This document shows, in pieces, positions 1 to 5,904 of a stretch of 13,243 bases of DNA; position 1 is the first letter of the stretch; each line of letters begins with the position of its first letter. Source of the stretch: Pseudomonadota bacterium (GTDB lineage: Bacteria > Pseudomonadota > Gammaproteobacteria > Acidiferrobacterales > Acidiferrobacteraceae); NCBI GenBank assembly GCA_021797365.1, contig JAJZZU010000035.1, positions 1 through 13,243 on the forward strand, given 5' to 3'. The translations under genes and the position numbers were made by a program. The notes beneath the pieces were generated by a model. The model made no database searches. It was not told where the DNA came from and saw only the letters and a program-made list of their open reading frames with translations.

Positions 1-21
1 CGCAAGCGGACAACAACGCCA
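1..21. repeat. 21-bp inverted repeat, left copy
   Basis: This segment is the exact reverse complement of 510-530. The right copy lies inside the membrane-segment codons of a decayed small membrane gene. Read on the minus strand, 34..1 gives a short open frame (MEQLVALLSAC) running out of the window, so a second, inverted copy of part of that gene may start here. The repeat may extend beyond the window edge. Confidence 0.6.
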
Positions 22-322
22 CAAGCTGTTCCATACGATTCACGAACAGGATCTCAAATCCGGCTGAGGGTGGCCTCTTACTCTCATTCTTCAGGCTCAT
101 TTAAGGATTGGAAAATACTGGAACGGGCTTGGTTCGGGATGCGATGGGGCACGCCCCTACCCCGGGAAACGCCGGGATTGCACCACTATCGACCCGCGCG
201 CAAAGTGGTATGCCATGTGGCGGGGACCCGCGGGAGAGGGCCGGAGGCATCGCCGCCCGCAAGAGAAAAGCCGTTCCTGCCGGGCCAGGAATGAATAGAC
301 CCGATGGAGTAGCGAGCAGTAA
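1..322. other. No recognisable gene
   Basis: Several overlapping open frames exist on both strands, but none shows a family motif, a convincing ribosome binding site or a believable composition. I see no RNA gene. It looks like decayed or non-coding accessory DNA. Confidence 0.5.
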
Positions 323-583
323 GCCGCCAGCGTCGGGGCGAGTAGACGCCTTGAGCGCCGCTGGCACGAGGGTATATTCTCGAGATGCTATACGCGGTTC
401 AATGACGAGCAAGCCCGGCACATCGCCGATACCTTACGTGTTGCCGCGACGTGTTGCCGCGGTGGCGGAGTTTGGCTTTTTTGGCTATACGAGCATCGCG
501 ACTGGTTACTGGCGTTGTTGTCCGCTTGCGTATTCGTGCTCATAGAAAGTGCAGCCGTATTAACGCTGAGGAAGCGGCCGTGA
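323..583 (+). pseudogene. Frameshifted small two-helix membrane protein
   Basis: No single frame is intact, but pieces of one protein are visible in two frames. Frame 2 gives FNDEQARHIADTLRVAA (about 398-448), frame 3 continues VAEFGFFGYTSIATG (about 461-505), and frame 2 resumes DWLLALLSACVFVLIESAAV and ends LTLRKRP-stop at 581-583. The first shift coincides with a near-tandem 13-bp duplication (gttgccgcgacgt then gttgccgcg, 440-461). The second is a small indel near 505. The joined product would be a soluble amphipathic N-terminus plus two hydrophobic segments. The stop overlaps the GTG start of the next gene. I recognise no named family, and no good start codon remains. Confidence 0.5.
510..530. 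repeat. 21-bp inverted repeat, right copy
   Basis: Exact reverse complement of 1-21. It falls in the codons for the second membrane segment of the broken gene at 323-583. Confidence 0.6.
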
Positions 584-753
584 ATATTCCCATAGAACAA
601 CTCTACATCGGTCTAGGCTGGTTTGCGCTTATAGGGGTCGGAGGCCTAGTGCTGGCCTGGATGAATCATCGCGGGCACAAACGTATCACGAATTCATCAC
701 CCCAACCTGGCCGCGCGAAGCATGGTTGTGGTAAGCCGCCGACTTCCCGATGA
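580..753 (+). CDS. Small single-helix membrane protein, hypothetical
   Basis: This encodes 57 residues. The chosen GTG start has a gaggaag ribosome binding site about 6 bases upstream, and it overlaps the stop of the preceding decayed gene (GTGA), which suggests former translational coupling. Residues 7-27 form one hydrophobic segment (LYIGLGWFALIGVGGLVLAW), followed by a basic stretch (HRGHKR). The last 20 or so residues lack character and overlap, in another frame, the DUF4338-like fragment that begins near 689. The original C-terminus was probably replaced at that junction. Function unknown; it was probably the partner of the broken upstream membrane gene. Confidence 0.45.
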   Translation: MNIPIEQLYIGLGWFALIGVGGLVLAWMNHRGHKRITNSSPQPGRAKHGCGKPPTSR

Positions 754-846
754 CTGGCAGAGCCGCGATGCCTGCCACTCGCTTCTGCGCGAAACCTTCG
801 CCAAGAAGCCGCGTATTATGGAACTCACTACCTGATTAGCAGCTCG
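689..846 (+). pseudogene. Fragment of a DUF4338 (DruA-type) protein
   Basis: Frame 2 reads HHPNLAARSMVVVSRRLPDDWQSR and then LLRETFAKKPR. Frame 1 continues AYYGTHYL just after about 812. The order PNLA, then RRLPDDW, then LLETF, then YYGTHYL is what I remember of DUF4338 proteins, the family that includes the DruA component of Druantia and related stand-alone mobile-element proteins. Only about 45 residues survive, with one frameshift and no start or end. It overlaps the tail of the preceding small membrane gene and abuts the truncated gene at 850, so it marks a recombination scar. The assignment is from memory of the motif and needs a profile search. Confidence 0.45.
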
Positions 847-849
847 CTC

Positions 850-1143
850 ATGCTGATTCTCGTGTCGGATCTTGTCATTGGCGTCAGGAAAGAGACTGGA
901 TACGAGGAAAGGGCCGCACGGCGGCGCGTGCGGGCGAAATTCACGCTGAACGGATGCTTGTACCGTTTATCAATCACGGGCCCGAGGATCGAGGAGCGTT
1001 ACCTAACGCAGGGCGATGGGGACTACGACATTGGCGAAGCTACCTTGTGTATTAGCCTCGTTGAGGTGTGGAATGGTTTTTCCTATCGCGTGGTCGCGTC
1101 GGTAATCACAGAGGGTCTATGCAAGGATATCGGCGATGAATGA
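850..1143 (+). CDS. Truncated dual-OB-type protein (C-terminal OB domain)
   Basis: This 97-residue product is beta-rich. It contains SDLVIGV, RRRVRAKFTLNGCLYRLSITGP, IEERYL, GDYDIGEATLCISLVEVWNGFSY and RVVASVI. The pattern resembles the C-terminal half of dual OB-domain proteins, where the same phrases precede the end of a roughly 250-residue chain. The N-terminal OB domain is absent, and the DUF4338-like scar sits directly upstream, so the gene looks 5'-truncated, with the ATG at 850 possibly a fortuitous start. It overlaps the next gene by 8 bases, which suggests coupled translation with DUF488. Family name from memory, moderate certainty; the molecular function of the family is not established to my knowledge. 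Confidence 0.5.
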   Translation: MLILVSDLVIGVRKETGYEERAARRRVRAKFTLNGCLYRLSITGPRIEERYLTQGDGDYDIGEATLCISLVEVWNGFSYRVVASVITEGLCKDIGDE

Positions 1144-1756
1144 TATTCTTACCATTGGCCACTCGACGCAGGCCATAGATCAATTCATCCGGCTACTGCA
1201 CTCGCACCGCGTGACTGCGCTAGCCGACGTGCGCTCCTCACCGTTCAGCAGACACAACCCTCAGTTTAACAGGGATTCTCTGCGCGCCTCCCTCAAAGAC
1301 GCTGGGATCAAGTACGTTTTCCTTGGGAAAGAGCTTGGCGCTAGAAGCAGAGACGACCATTGCTACGTGGGTACCAAGGTGAGTTATGCTCGCTTGGCCC
1401 AGACCCAGCTCTTTCAGCGCGGAATTCAACGCCTCCTCGACGGTGCCACCCTGCATCGCATCGCGTTGATGTGTGCGGAGCGTGATCCTGTGGACTGCCA
1501 TCGCACCATCCTCATCGGTCGGGAACTTTGTGCGCAAGGCGCGTCTGTGAGCCACATACTCGCTGATGGACAACTTGAGGCGCAATCTGACGCTATAGGT
1601 CGACTTGTGGAGCGGCTTCAGCTCGGCGGAATAGACATGTTCCGTTCTTACTCTGATGCGATTGATCAGGCCTATGCGATGCAGGAAGACGCGATCGCCT
1701 TTGACCGTGATGCGCAGATAGCGCAACGGGACTCCACCACAAAAGCATCCACCTGA
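1136..1756 (+). CDS. DUF488 domain protein (first of two)
   Basis: This encodes 206 residues. Typical DUF488 motifs are visible: LTIGHST at the N-terminus (residues 5-11), a DVRSSPFSRHNPQFN block near residue 32, LGKELGAR near 64, and the conserved LMCAERDPVDCHR near 111-123. In the last, the Cys-Glu and Cys-His-Arg residues are the family hallmark. The domain covers about residues 1-150; the remaining 55 residues (MFRSYSDAIDQAY onward) are a charged tail. The ATG overlaps the upstream stop by 8 bases, with aaggat about 8 bases before it. DUF488 enzymes have no agreed reaction. They often sit in accessory cassettes, and here two divergent members are adjacent. Confidence 0.85.
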   Translation: MNDILTIGHSTQAIDQFIRLLHSHRVTALADVRSSPFSRHNPQFNRDSLRASLKDAGIKYVFLGKELGARSRDDHCYVGTKVSYARLAQTQLFQRGIQRLLDGATLHRIALMCAERDPVDCHRTILIGRELCAQGASVSHILADGQLEAQSDAIGRLVERLQLGGIDMFRSYSDAIDQAYAMQEDAIAFDRDAQIAQRDSTTKAST

Positions 1757-1769
1757 ACAGCGGCTGATC

Positions 1770-2207
1770 ATGAAATTTTTTATGATCGGCTTCACTAAAT
1801 CAAGCGCGCAGCACTTCTTTTGTTGCCTCAAAAAGTCGGGCGCGACGAAGATCATTGACGTCCGACTTGACAACATTTCGCAACTCGCCGGCTTTGCTAA
1901 ACGCGACGATCTACGCTATTTCGCAAAGGAGATCTGCGGCATGGAATATGAGCACGCCGAGGCGCTTGCGCCAACCCAAGACATTCTGGACGAGTACAAA
2001 AAGCACCATGGCGATTGGGATGTGTACGCCAAACAGTTCAATGAGTTGATGGCGCTACGGCATATCGAATTACTTGACCGTGACGCCCTCGCAGGCGGGT
2101 GCCTGTTGTGCAGCGAGGATAAGCCGCACCACTGTCACCGTCGACTCGTCGCCGAATACCTGAAAGGCAAATGGCTCGACGTAGAGGCTGAGATCATCCA
2201 CCTGTGA
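1770..2207 (+). CDS. DUF488 domain protein (second of two)
   Basis: This encodes 145 residues, a compact DUF488 member clearly different from its neighbour. It opens MKFFMIGFTKSSAQHFF, where the usual GHS is replaced by GFTKSS. It then has IDVRLDNISQLAGFAKRDDL, YFAKEICGMEYEHAEALAPT, and the hallmark LLCSEDKPHHCHRRLVAEYL near residues 111-130. The Cys, Glu and CHR residues are all present, so it is likely folded and active if the family is enzymatic. It starts 13 bases after the previous stop with no strong ribosome binding site, so expression is probably as part of the same transcript. The pairing of two divergent DUF488 genes suggests a two-subunit or two-step function; that is inference. 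Confidence 0.85.
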   Translation: MKFFMIGFTKSSAQHFFCCLKKSGATKIIDVRLDNISQLAGFAKRDDLRYFAKEICGMEYEHAEALAPTQDILDEYKKHHGDWDVYAKQFNELMALRHIELLDRDALAGGCLLCSEDKPHHCHRRLVAEYLKGKWLDVEAEIIHL

Positions 2208-2622
2208 ACGATTTTTCGCTCGGCGCGCCTGAAGTTTAGGAGGACTCGATCCGCCACGGAATATCCGAGGTGGCCTTTGTACCCAAGGCTTCCCCCGATG
2301 GTCACGAGTCAAGGGGACGCTCGGGCTGGCCAAGACTAGGTGAACTCGGTGCGTGCGTAGTCGCGGGCCTACATGCGGCAGACAATGCCCATGAAATCAG
2401 CCTCGGTGCGTCACTCCGGCGTCGCGGCGCCAAACAACGCCCGCGATTGTCGGGGCAACTCACAACGGATCAGGCGGGGAGCGGATTGGGGCGATGCCTG
2501 ACGGAATAAGCAGCGTCCAGCGGGGCGCAAACCGATGGGGCGACCCTAACGGCAACTCGAGGCATGAGGAAAAGGCAAGAGACGAGCGGGTCGCGCACGA
2601 ATCGCGCAACCCGCCGTCGGAC
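2208..2622. other. Non-coding stretch before the left attachment site
   Basis: No open frame here has motifs or a convincing start. The only clear structure is the hairpin at 2586-2614. Before the element arrived, this stretch lay just downstream of the tRNA gene. Confidence 0.5.
2586..2614 (-). terminator. Probable former terminator of the tRNA gene
   Basis: An 11-bp stem (gcgggtcgcgc paired with gcgcaacccgc, one mismatch) encloses a 7-base loop. Read on the minus strand it is followed by a T-rich stretch (tcgtctcttgccttttcctc). It lies 8 bases beyond the 3' end of the duplicated tRNA fragment, where a terminator for the rpoD-tRNA transcript would have been before integration. Confidence 0.5.
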
Positions 2623-2671
2623 ATGGTGGGCCCGGAAGGACTCGAACCTTCGACCAGAGGATTATGAGTCC
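2623..2671. other. attL: 49-bp duplicate of tRNA 3' end
   Basis: These 49 bases are identical to 8806-8854. They comprise the CCA end, acceptor 3' strand, T arm, variable loop and anticodon region of the tRNA at 8807-8883 (minus strand). Beyond 2671 the sequence diverges, so the tRNA 5' half is missing and this copy is not a tRNA gene. It is the duplicated attachment core left by site-specific integration. Confidence 0.93.
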
Positions 2672-2693
2672 TATTTGTCCGGCCTACCGTTCA

Positions 2694-2820
2694 CTTACAC
2701 TGAAACCCCGTTGCGTTTAATTCTCTTGAATGTCCATTGTTTTAATCCTATTCTTGATCCCAGGTTGTTTGAGTCGAATTGACGCCGACTACTTACACAG
2801 TGCTTACACGGCACTTACAC
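2694..2820. repeat. Left-end cttacac repeats (putative integrase arm sites)
   Basis: The heptamer cttacac occurs at 2694, 2792, 2803 and 2814. The last three are spaced exactly 11 bases apart, one helical turn, just before the integrase ribosome binding site. The 20-base phrase starting at 2792 recurs at 8743 near the other end with one change. This is the layout expected for arm-type integrase sites that also regulate the integrase promoter. Confidence 0.65.
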
Positions 2821-2833
2821 GGGAGAAGGGACC

Positions 2834-4045
2834 ATGAAAGCCCACAAGATCAGGCTGACCAAGACGGCGGTAGACGCGCTACCGATCCCAGAGAAGGGCT
2901 ACGCCCTGACATGGGATACCGACCTCACGGGCTTTGGGGTGCGCGTCACGGACAGCGGCGCTAAGAGCTTCATTCTGCAACAGCGCATCCATGGCAAGGA
3001 CCGGCGCATGACGCTAGGCCGGTATGGTGCGGTCACCGTGGAGCAGGCCCGTAAGGATGCCAAGGTGAAGGCCGGGCAGATTGCTGGCGGCGGCGACCCC
3101 GTGGCCGAGAGGCGACGGGCCGCACTCGCCACAAAGACGCTGGGGCAAGTCCTGGCCGACTACGCCGAGGCGCGCAACGCCATCACGGAGAGCACCCGGA
3201 GGGATATGGCGGGGGTACTCAAACGCTGCTCGCCCGACTGGCTCAAGAAGCCCGTAAACGCCCTCACGCCCGACATGATCCTGACCCGGCACAAGCGCAT
3301 CGGTAAGGCGACACCGGCGAGCGCGAACAAGTGGGGCCGGTATCTACGCGCCTTGCTGGCCTTCGCGAAGGGCCGCTACACCGACACCGAGGGCCGGTCC
3401 TTGCTCACCGACAACGCCGCCCACGTCTTGAGCCATGCACGGGCCTGGTACCGCGTGGAGCGCCGCCAGAGCGTCCTACAGGCGCATGAGTTGGCCGCCT
3501 GGTGGGAGGCCGTGCAGTCGCTTCGCAACGACGCGCACCGCGACTACTTCGTAACCCTGCTACTGACCGGGCTACGCAAGGAGGAGGCGCGAAGCCTTCA
3601 ATGGGCAGACGTGGACTTTCAGGCGCGGACCCTCACTGTGCATGGCACCAAGAACCACTCCAGCCACACCCTACCCATGGGGCCCTACCTCGCGGCCCTC
3701 TTGAACGGCCGGGCCCGGCTTGGACCCCTGGTCTTCACCGGCACGCACGGCGAGGTCGGCAACCTGCGCTACTCCCTGGAAAGCATCGCCAAGGCATCGG
3801 GCGTCAAGTTCATGGTGCATGACCTGCGCCGTACCTTCGCCACACTCGCGGAGTCTTTGGACATACCGAGCTATGCCTTAAAGCGCCTGATGAACCACAA
3901 GGCCCAAGGCGACGTGACCGGCGGCTATCTCGTGATTACGACCGAACGGCTACGGGCTCCTATGGAGAAGATCGAGGACTTCGTATTGAAGGCGGCCAAG
4001 GTGCGCGAGAGCGCCGAGGTCGTGGTCCTGGACCGGGCTTTGTGA
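2834..4045 (+). CDS. int: Tyrosine integrase, P4-type with DUF4102 N-terminus
   Basis: This encodes 403 residues. Residues 1-95 form the DUF4102 arm-binding domain (WDTDLTGFGVRV, LGRYGAVTVEQARKDA), residues about 100-200 the core-binding domain, and about 212-385 the catalytic domain. The full catalytic set is visible: Arg248 (LLTGLRKEEA), Lys273 (GTKNHS), His329 and Arg332 (HDLRRTFA), His355 (LMNHK) and nucleophile Tyr365 (GGYLV). The start has a ggagaaggg ribosome binding site 3 bases upstream. It catalyses recombination between the element and the tRNA attachment site and is expected to mediate both integration and, with a directionality factor, excision. The gene sits at the left attachment end and reads inward, as is usual. 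Overlap of cttacac repeats with its promoter suggests autoregulation. Confidence 0.95.
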   Translation: MKAHKIRLTKTAVDALPIPEKGYALTWDTDLTGFGVRVTDSGAKSFILQQRIHGKDRRMTLGRYGAVTVEQARKDAKVKAGQIAGGGDPVAERRRAALATKTLGQVLADYAEARNAITESTRRDMAGVLKRCSPDWLKKPVNALTPDMILTRHKRIGKATPASANKWGRYLRALLAFAKGRYTDTEGRSLLTDNAAHVLSHARAWYRVERRQSVLQAHELAAWWEAVQSLRNDAHRDYFVTLLLTGLRKEEARSLQWADVDFQARTLTVHGTKNHSSHTLPMGPYLAALLNGRARLGPLVFTGTHGEVGNLRYSLESIAKASGVKFMVHDLRRTFATLAESLDIPSYALKRLMNHKAQGDVTGGYLVITTERLRAPMEKIEDFVLKAAKVRESAEVVVLDRAL

Positions 4046-4059
4046 CTCCGAAAAGGGGC

Positions 4060-4105
4060 TTGGCGCGACTCCCTATACGTCTTATACTGTAACCTATAAG
4101 GTTAC
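4060..4105 (+). promoter_or_regulatory. higBA promoter and palindromic operator
   Basis: A -35 ttggcg (4060-4065), a 17-base spacer and a -10 tatact (4083-4088) precede higB. Immediately after the -10 is a perfect dyad, gtaacc tataa ggttac (4089-4105). This fits autorepression by the HigA antitoxin or the HigBA complex. The dyad placement over the expected transcription start is seen; the binding protein is inferred. Confidence 0.7.
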
Positions 4106-4108
4106 GGC

Positions 4109-4387
4109 ATGATCCAGAGCTTCCGGCATAAGGGCCTCAAGCTGTTCTATGAGACGGGCAGTAAGGCCGGGATAGTCGCCGACCATGCCAAACGGCTGCG
4201 CGTGCTTCTCGCCCGCCTGGACGCTGCAAGCAAGCCCGAGGACATGAATCTGCCGGGAGCGCGCCTACACCCATTGGGCGGCGAGTGGCGCGGTTACTGG
4301 GCGGTCAACGTGTCGGGCAACTGGCGGTTGATCTTTCGGTTCGAGGGGGCGGAAGCCCACGACGTGGATTACCGCGATTATCATTGA
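4109..4387 (+). CDS. higB: HigB/RelE-superfamily mRNA interferase toxin
   Basis: This encodes 92 residues, the normal length for HigB. Family phrases include [22 protein letters not shown] at the start, [33 protein letters not shown] in the middle, and the closing DVDYRDYH. Together these define the RelE-type fold with its basic and Tyr/His active-site surface. By family knowledge it cleaves mRNA at the ribosome and is neutralised by the adjacent HigA. An aagg motif lies about 7 bases before the ATG. The toxin-first order with antitoxin second is characteristic of hig modules. It probably stabilises the element in the host population. Confidence 0.9.
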   Translation: MIQSFRHKGLKLFYETGSKAGIVADHAKRLRVLLARLDAASKPEDMNLPGARLHPLGGEWRGYWAVNVSGNWRLIFRFEGAEAHDVDYRDYH

Positions 4388-4398
4388 AGGAGCTTGTT

Positions 4399-4671
4399 AT
4401 GATGCATAATCCTCCCCATCCTGGCGAAGTCATACGTGAGCTCTGCCTGGAGCCCTTGGGTTTGTCAGTTACGGCGGCCGCCGAGGCGCTGGGTGTGACG
4501 CGCAAGGCGCTCTCGGAGATTCTGAACGGGCATACCGGAATCGCCCCGACCATGGCCCTGCGGCTTTCTCTGGCATTTGGCGGCAGCGCCGAGAGTTGGC
4601 TCATGCAACAGGCGCAATACGACCTTTGGCGGGTAGGCAGGAATCCGCCCAAGGTACGGCGCATCGCATAA
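4399..4671 (+). CDS. higA: HigA antitoxin, XRE-type HTH
   Basis: This encodes 90 residues, starting at the first of two consecutive ATG codons, with gaagga 7 bases upstream and 11 bases after the higB stop. The sequence shows the HigA signature [21 protein letters not shown], then the helix-turn-helix [22 protein letters not shown], then [17 protein letters not shown] and QAQYDLWRV. It binds and inhibits HigB and should repress the operon through the dyad at 4089-4105. It lies in the same transcript as higB. Confidence 0.92.
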   Translation: MMHNPPHPGEVIRELCLEPLGLSVTAAAEALGVTRKALSEILNGHTGIAPTMALRLSLAFGGSAESWLMQQAQYDLWRVGRNPPKVRRIA

Positions 4672-4678
4672 TAGACCC

Positions 4679-5182
4679 ATGGTCCACGTCGCCGACCTCC
4701 CCGACCGCGTACAGGGCGAGTGTGCATGGCGCGACCACCTGCCGGATGTGGGCCCCGAAGCGCTCGCGACACTCAACCGAAGCGGCAAGAACCGCGTAGA
4801 CGATTTCCTCGTTCTCGCTTTCCGAGAGATAGACCGGGGCCGCTCAAATGGCCTGATATGGCCGGACGGCTGGAAGAACGGGGCCGGGCATCCCGTCAAG
4901 CGATGGGCCGATCACGTGGTCACGCTCCAGAGGCAGGCATACGAAAGCGCACAGCATATGCGTGACACCTTGCCGGAGCTGCGACGCATCATAGCAAGCC
5001 TCAAGAAGGCCGAGACGGCCCTTAAACGGAAGCGCCCTGGCGCCCGCCCTATCCCACCTACGGGCGACTCAAGGGAGTCCGTGGACGCCGTGGGAACTGC
5101 AAACGACGCTCCAGAGGCCAAACCGCGACCACCTGCCCGCCCTGCGCGCGATCATAGAGCGGACCCAGAGACTGTACAATGA
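4679..5182 (+). CDS. Hypothetical protein, probably 5' part of a frameshifted gene
   Basis: This encodes 167 residues with no recognised family. The first 120 or so look protein-like: RVDDFLVLAFREIDRGRSNGLIWPDGWKNG, then an alpha-helical stretch with KRWADHVVTLQRQAYESAQHM and LPELRRIIASLKKAETALKRK. The rest turns into a Pro/Arg-rich tail (PPARPARDHRADPE) typical of out-of-frame reading. At about 5045 onward the +1 frame instead reads as ordinary protein to 5462. The likely original gene was about 260 residues. There is no clear ribosome binding site at the ATG, which lies 7 bases after higA, so it may be read through from the hig promoter. Confidence 0.5.
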   Translation: MVHVADLPDRVQGECAWRDHLPDVGPEALATLNRSGKNRVDDFLVLAFREIDRGRSNGLIWPDGWKNGAGHPVKRWADHVVTLQRQAYESAQHMRDTLPELRRIIASLKKAETALKRKRPGARPIPPTGDSRESVDAVGTANDAPEAKPRPPARPARDHRADPETVQ

Positions 5183-5462
5183 GACAAAGCGGGGGCCCAT
5201 AAGGCGCTTCGCGGAGCGGTTTATCCTCGTTCGCCACAGACCCCGTAGATTACTGCGCGACCAACGCGTGCTTGCGCTTGCGTATCTGGGTAAAGCCTAC
5301 CGCCTCGATACCGGCCGGACGCCAACCCTCGTAAGCGAGGACTGGCAACACGATCCCGCCAAAGGCAGCTTTGACGCCTATCTCTCAACGTTCTGTTCTC
5401 TAGCGGTAGTGCCCGAGGGCGCTATGCGCGAGCTTTTCAAGCACCACAGGCCACAAGCCTAA
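4995..5462 (+). pseudogene. 3' part of the frameshifted hypothetical gene
   Basis: This frame is open from 4995 to 5462 but has no ATG, GTG or TTG start before the GTG at 5268. It contains LPALRAIIERTQRLYNETKR, RRFAERFILVRHRPRRLLRD, LALAYLGKAYRLD and SEDWQHDPAKGSFDAYLSTF, all normal-looking helical protein. A +1 shift near 5045-5100 would join it to the 4679 frame. Alternatively a short protein starts at GTG 5268. I favour a single broken gene, because the protein-like character extends well upstream of 5268. Family unknown. Confidence 0.45.
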
Positions 5463-5490
5463 CCCTCGCGGGGCATTGTCATATTTCGGG

Positions 5491-5509
5491 CACTTTTGGC
5501 CGAAAAGTG
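5491..5509. terminator. Hairpin downstream of the hypothetical gene
   Basis: Perfect 7-bp arms cactttt and aaaagtg enclose the 5-base loop ggccg, and the stem can be extended with ggg/ccc around a bulge. There is no T run after it on either strand, so it could equally be an operator. It lies between two transcription-sized blocks. Confidence 0.35.
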
Positions 5510-5540
5510 GCCCCGTGTTGCTGCGCCTCCCTTTCGGCAT

Positions 5541-5572
5541 GATACCCCCGACTTCAAACAGACAGGGGTATC
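5541..5572. promoter_or_regulatory. Inverted repeat covering the AlpA-like gene leader
   Basis: gatacccc (5541-5548) and ggggtatc (5565-5572) are perfect 8-bp arms 16 bases apart, ending 3 bases before the ATG at 5576. The right arm includes the likely ribosome binding site (aggggt). It could be a repressor operator or an mRNA hairpin that hides the start. Confidence 0.45.
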
Positions 5573-5575
5573 GAA

Positions 5576-5803
5576 ATGTCACCGCAATCTCACTCCGCCA
5601 TAGAACCCGACGCGCTTTACACGCAAACCGAGTTAGCACCGCTCCCGCGTAAGTCTCTCGCATGGTTCGAGCGTAGCCGATGGGCGGGCACCGGCCCTAC
5701 CTACGTCAAAGTGGGACGCCAGCCGCTCTATCGCGGTTCTGATGTTCTCGCGTGGCTGGACTCGAACACCCGTACATCCACGGCGGACCGGGGGCGGGCA
5801 TGA
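5576..5803 (+). CDS. AlpA-like helix-turn-helix regulator or excisionase
   Basis: This encodes 75 residues. The core reads LYTQTELAPL..RKSLAWFERSRWAGTGPTYVKVGRQPLYRGSDVLAWLDSNTRTS, the usual pattern of small AlpA/HTH_17 proteins: a helix-turn-helix around residues 16-35, then a wing with the Tyr-Val-Lys-Val-Gly-Arg phrase, then a Trp-Leu helix. In satellites and ICEs such proteins act as recombination directionality factors or as activators of the integrase. That role is inferred here. It starts after the inverted repeat at 5541-5572 and overlaps the next small frame by ATGA, so it heads a coupled gene run to 6595. Confidence 0.8.
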   Translation: MSPQSHSAIEPDALYTQTELAPLPRKSLAWFERSRWAGTGPTYVKVGRQPLYRGSDVLAWLDSNTRTSTADRGRA

Positions 5804-5889
5804 CGGCCGTTATGTTCGCGTTGGCGCTGCCGGCCTATGGCCTTACCGGGCTCGTTGTGACGCTCTGGCGGACGCGGAGGCGGCCATGA
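5800..5889 (+). CDS. 29-residue membrane peptide
   Basis: This frame begins in an ATGA overlap with the AlpA-like gene and reads MTAVMFALALPAYG then LTGLVVTLWRTRRRP. That is one hydrophobic helix of about 20 residues followed by a basic tail that would stay in the cytoplasm. The topology and the coupled start make it a plausible small membrane protein. It is too short for homology by eye, and chance cannot be excluded. Confidence 0.4.
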   Translation: MTAVMFALALPAYGLTGLVVTLWRTRRRP

Positions 5890-5904
5890 CGGCGCCCGCT
5901 ACCC

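Noticed and set aside
1238..1876. 212-residue minus-strand open frame
   Set aside because: Antisense to the two DUF488 genes, which carry clear family motifs; no motif in the minus frame.
2623..2671. A second tRNA gene at the left
   Set aside because: Only the 3' part matches. The D arm and 5' acceptor strand are absent beyond 2671, so it is the attachment-site duplicate.
4305..4899. Minus-strand open frames across higB, higA and the next gene
   Set aside because: They are shadows of higBA and the 4679 frame, Arg/Pro-rich, with no start signals.
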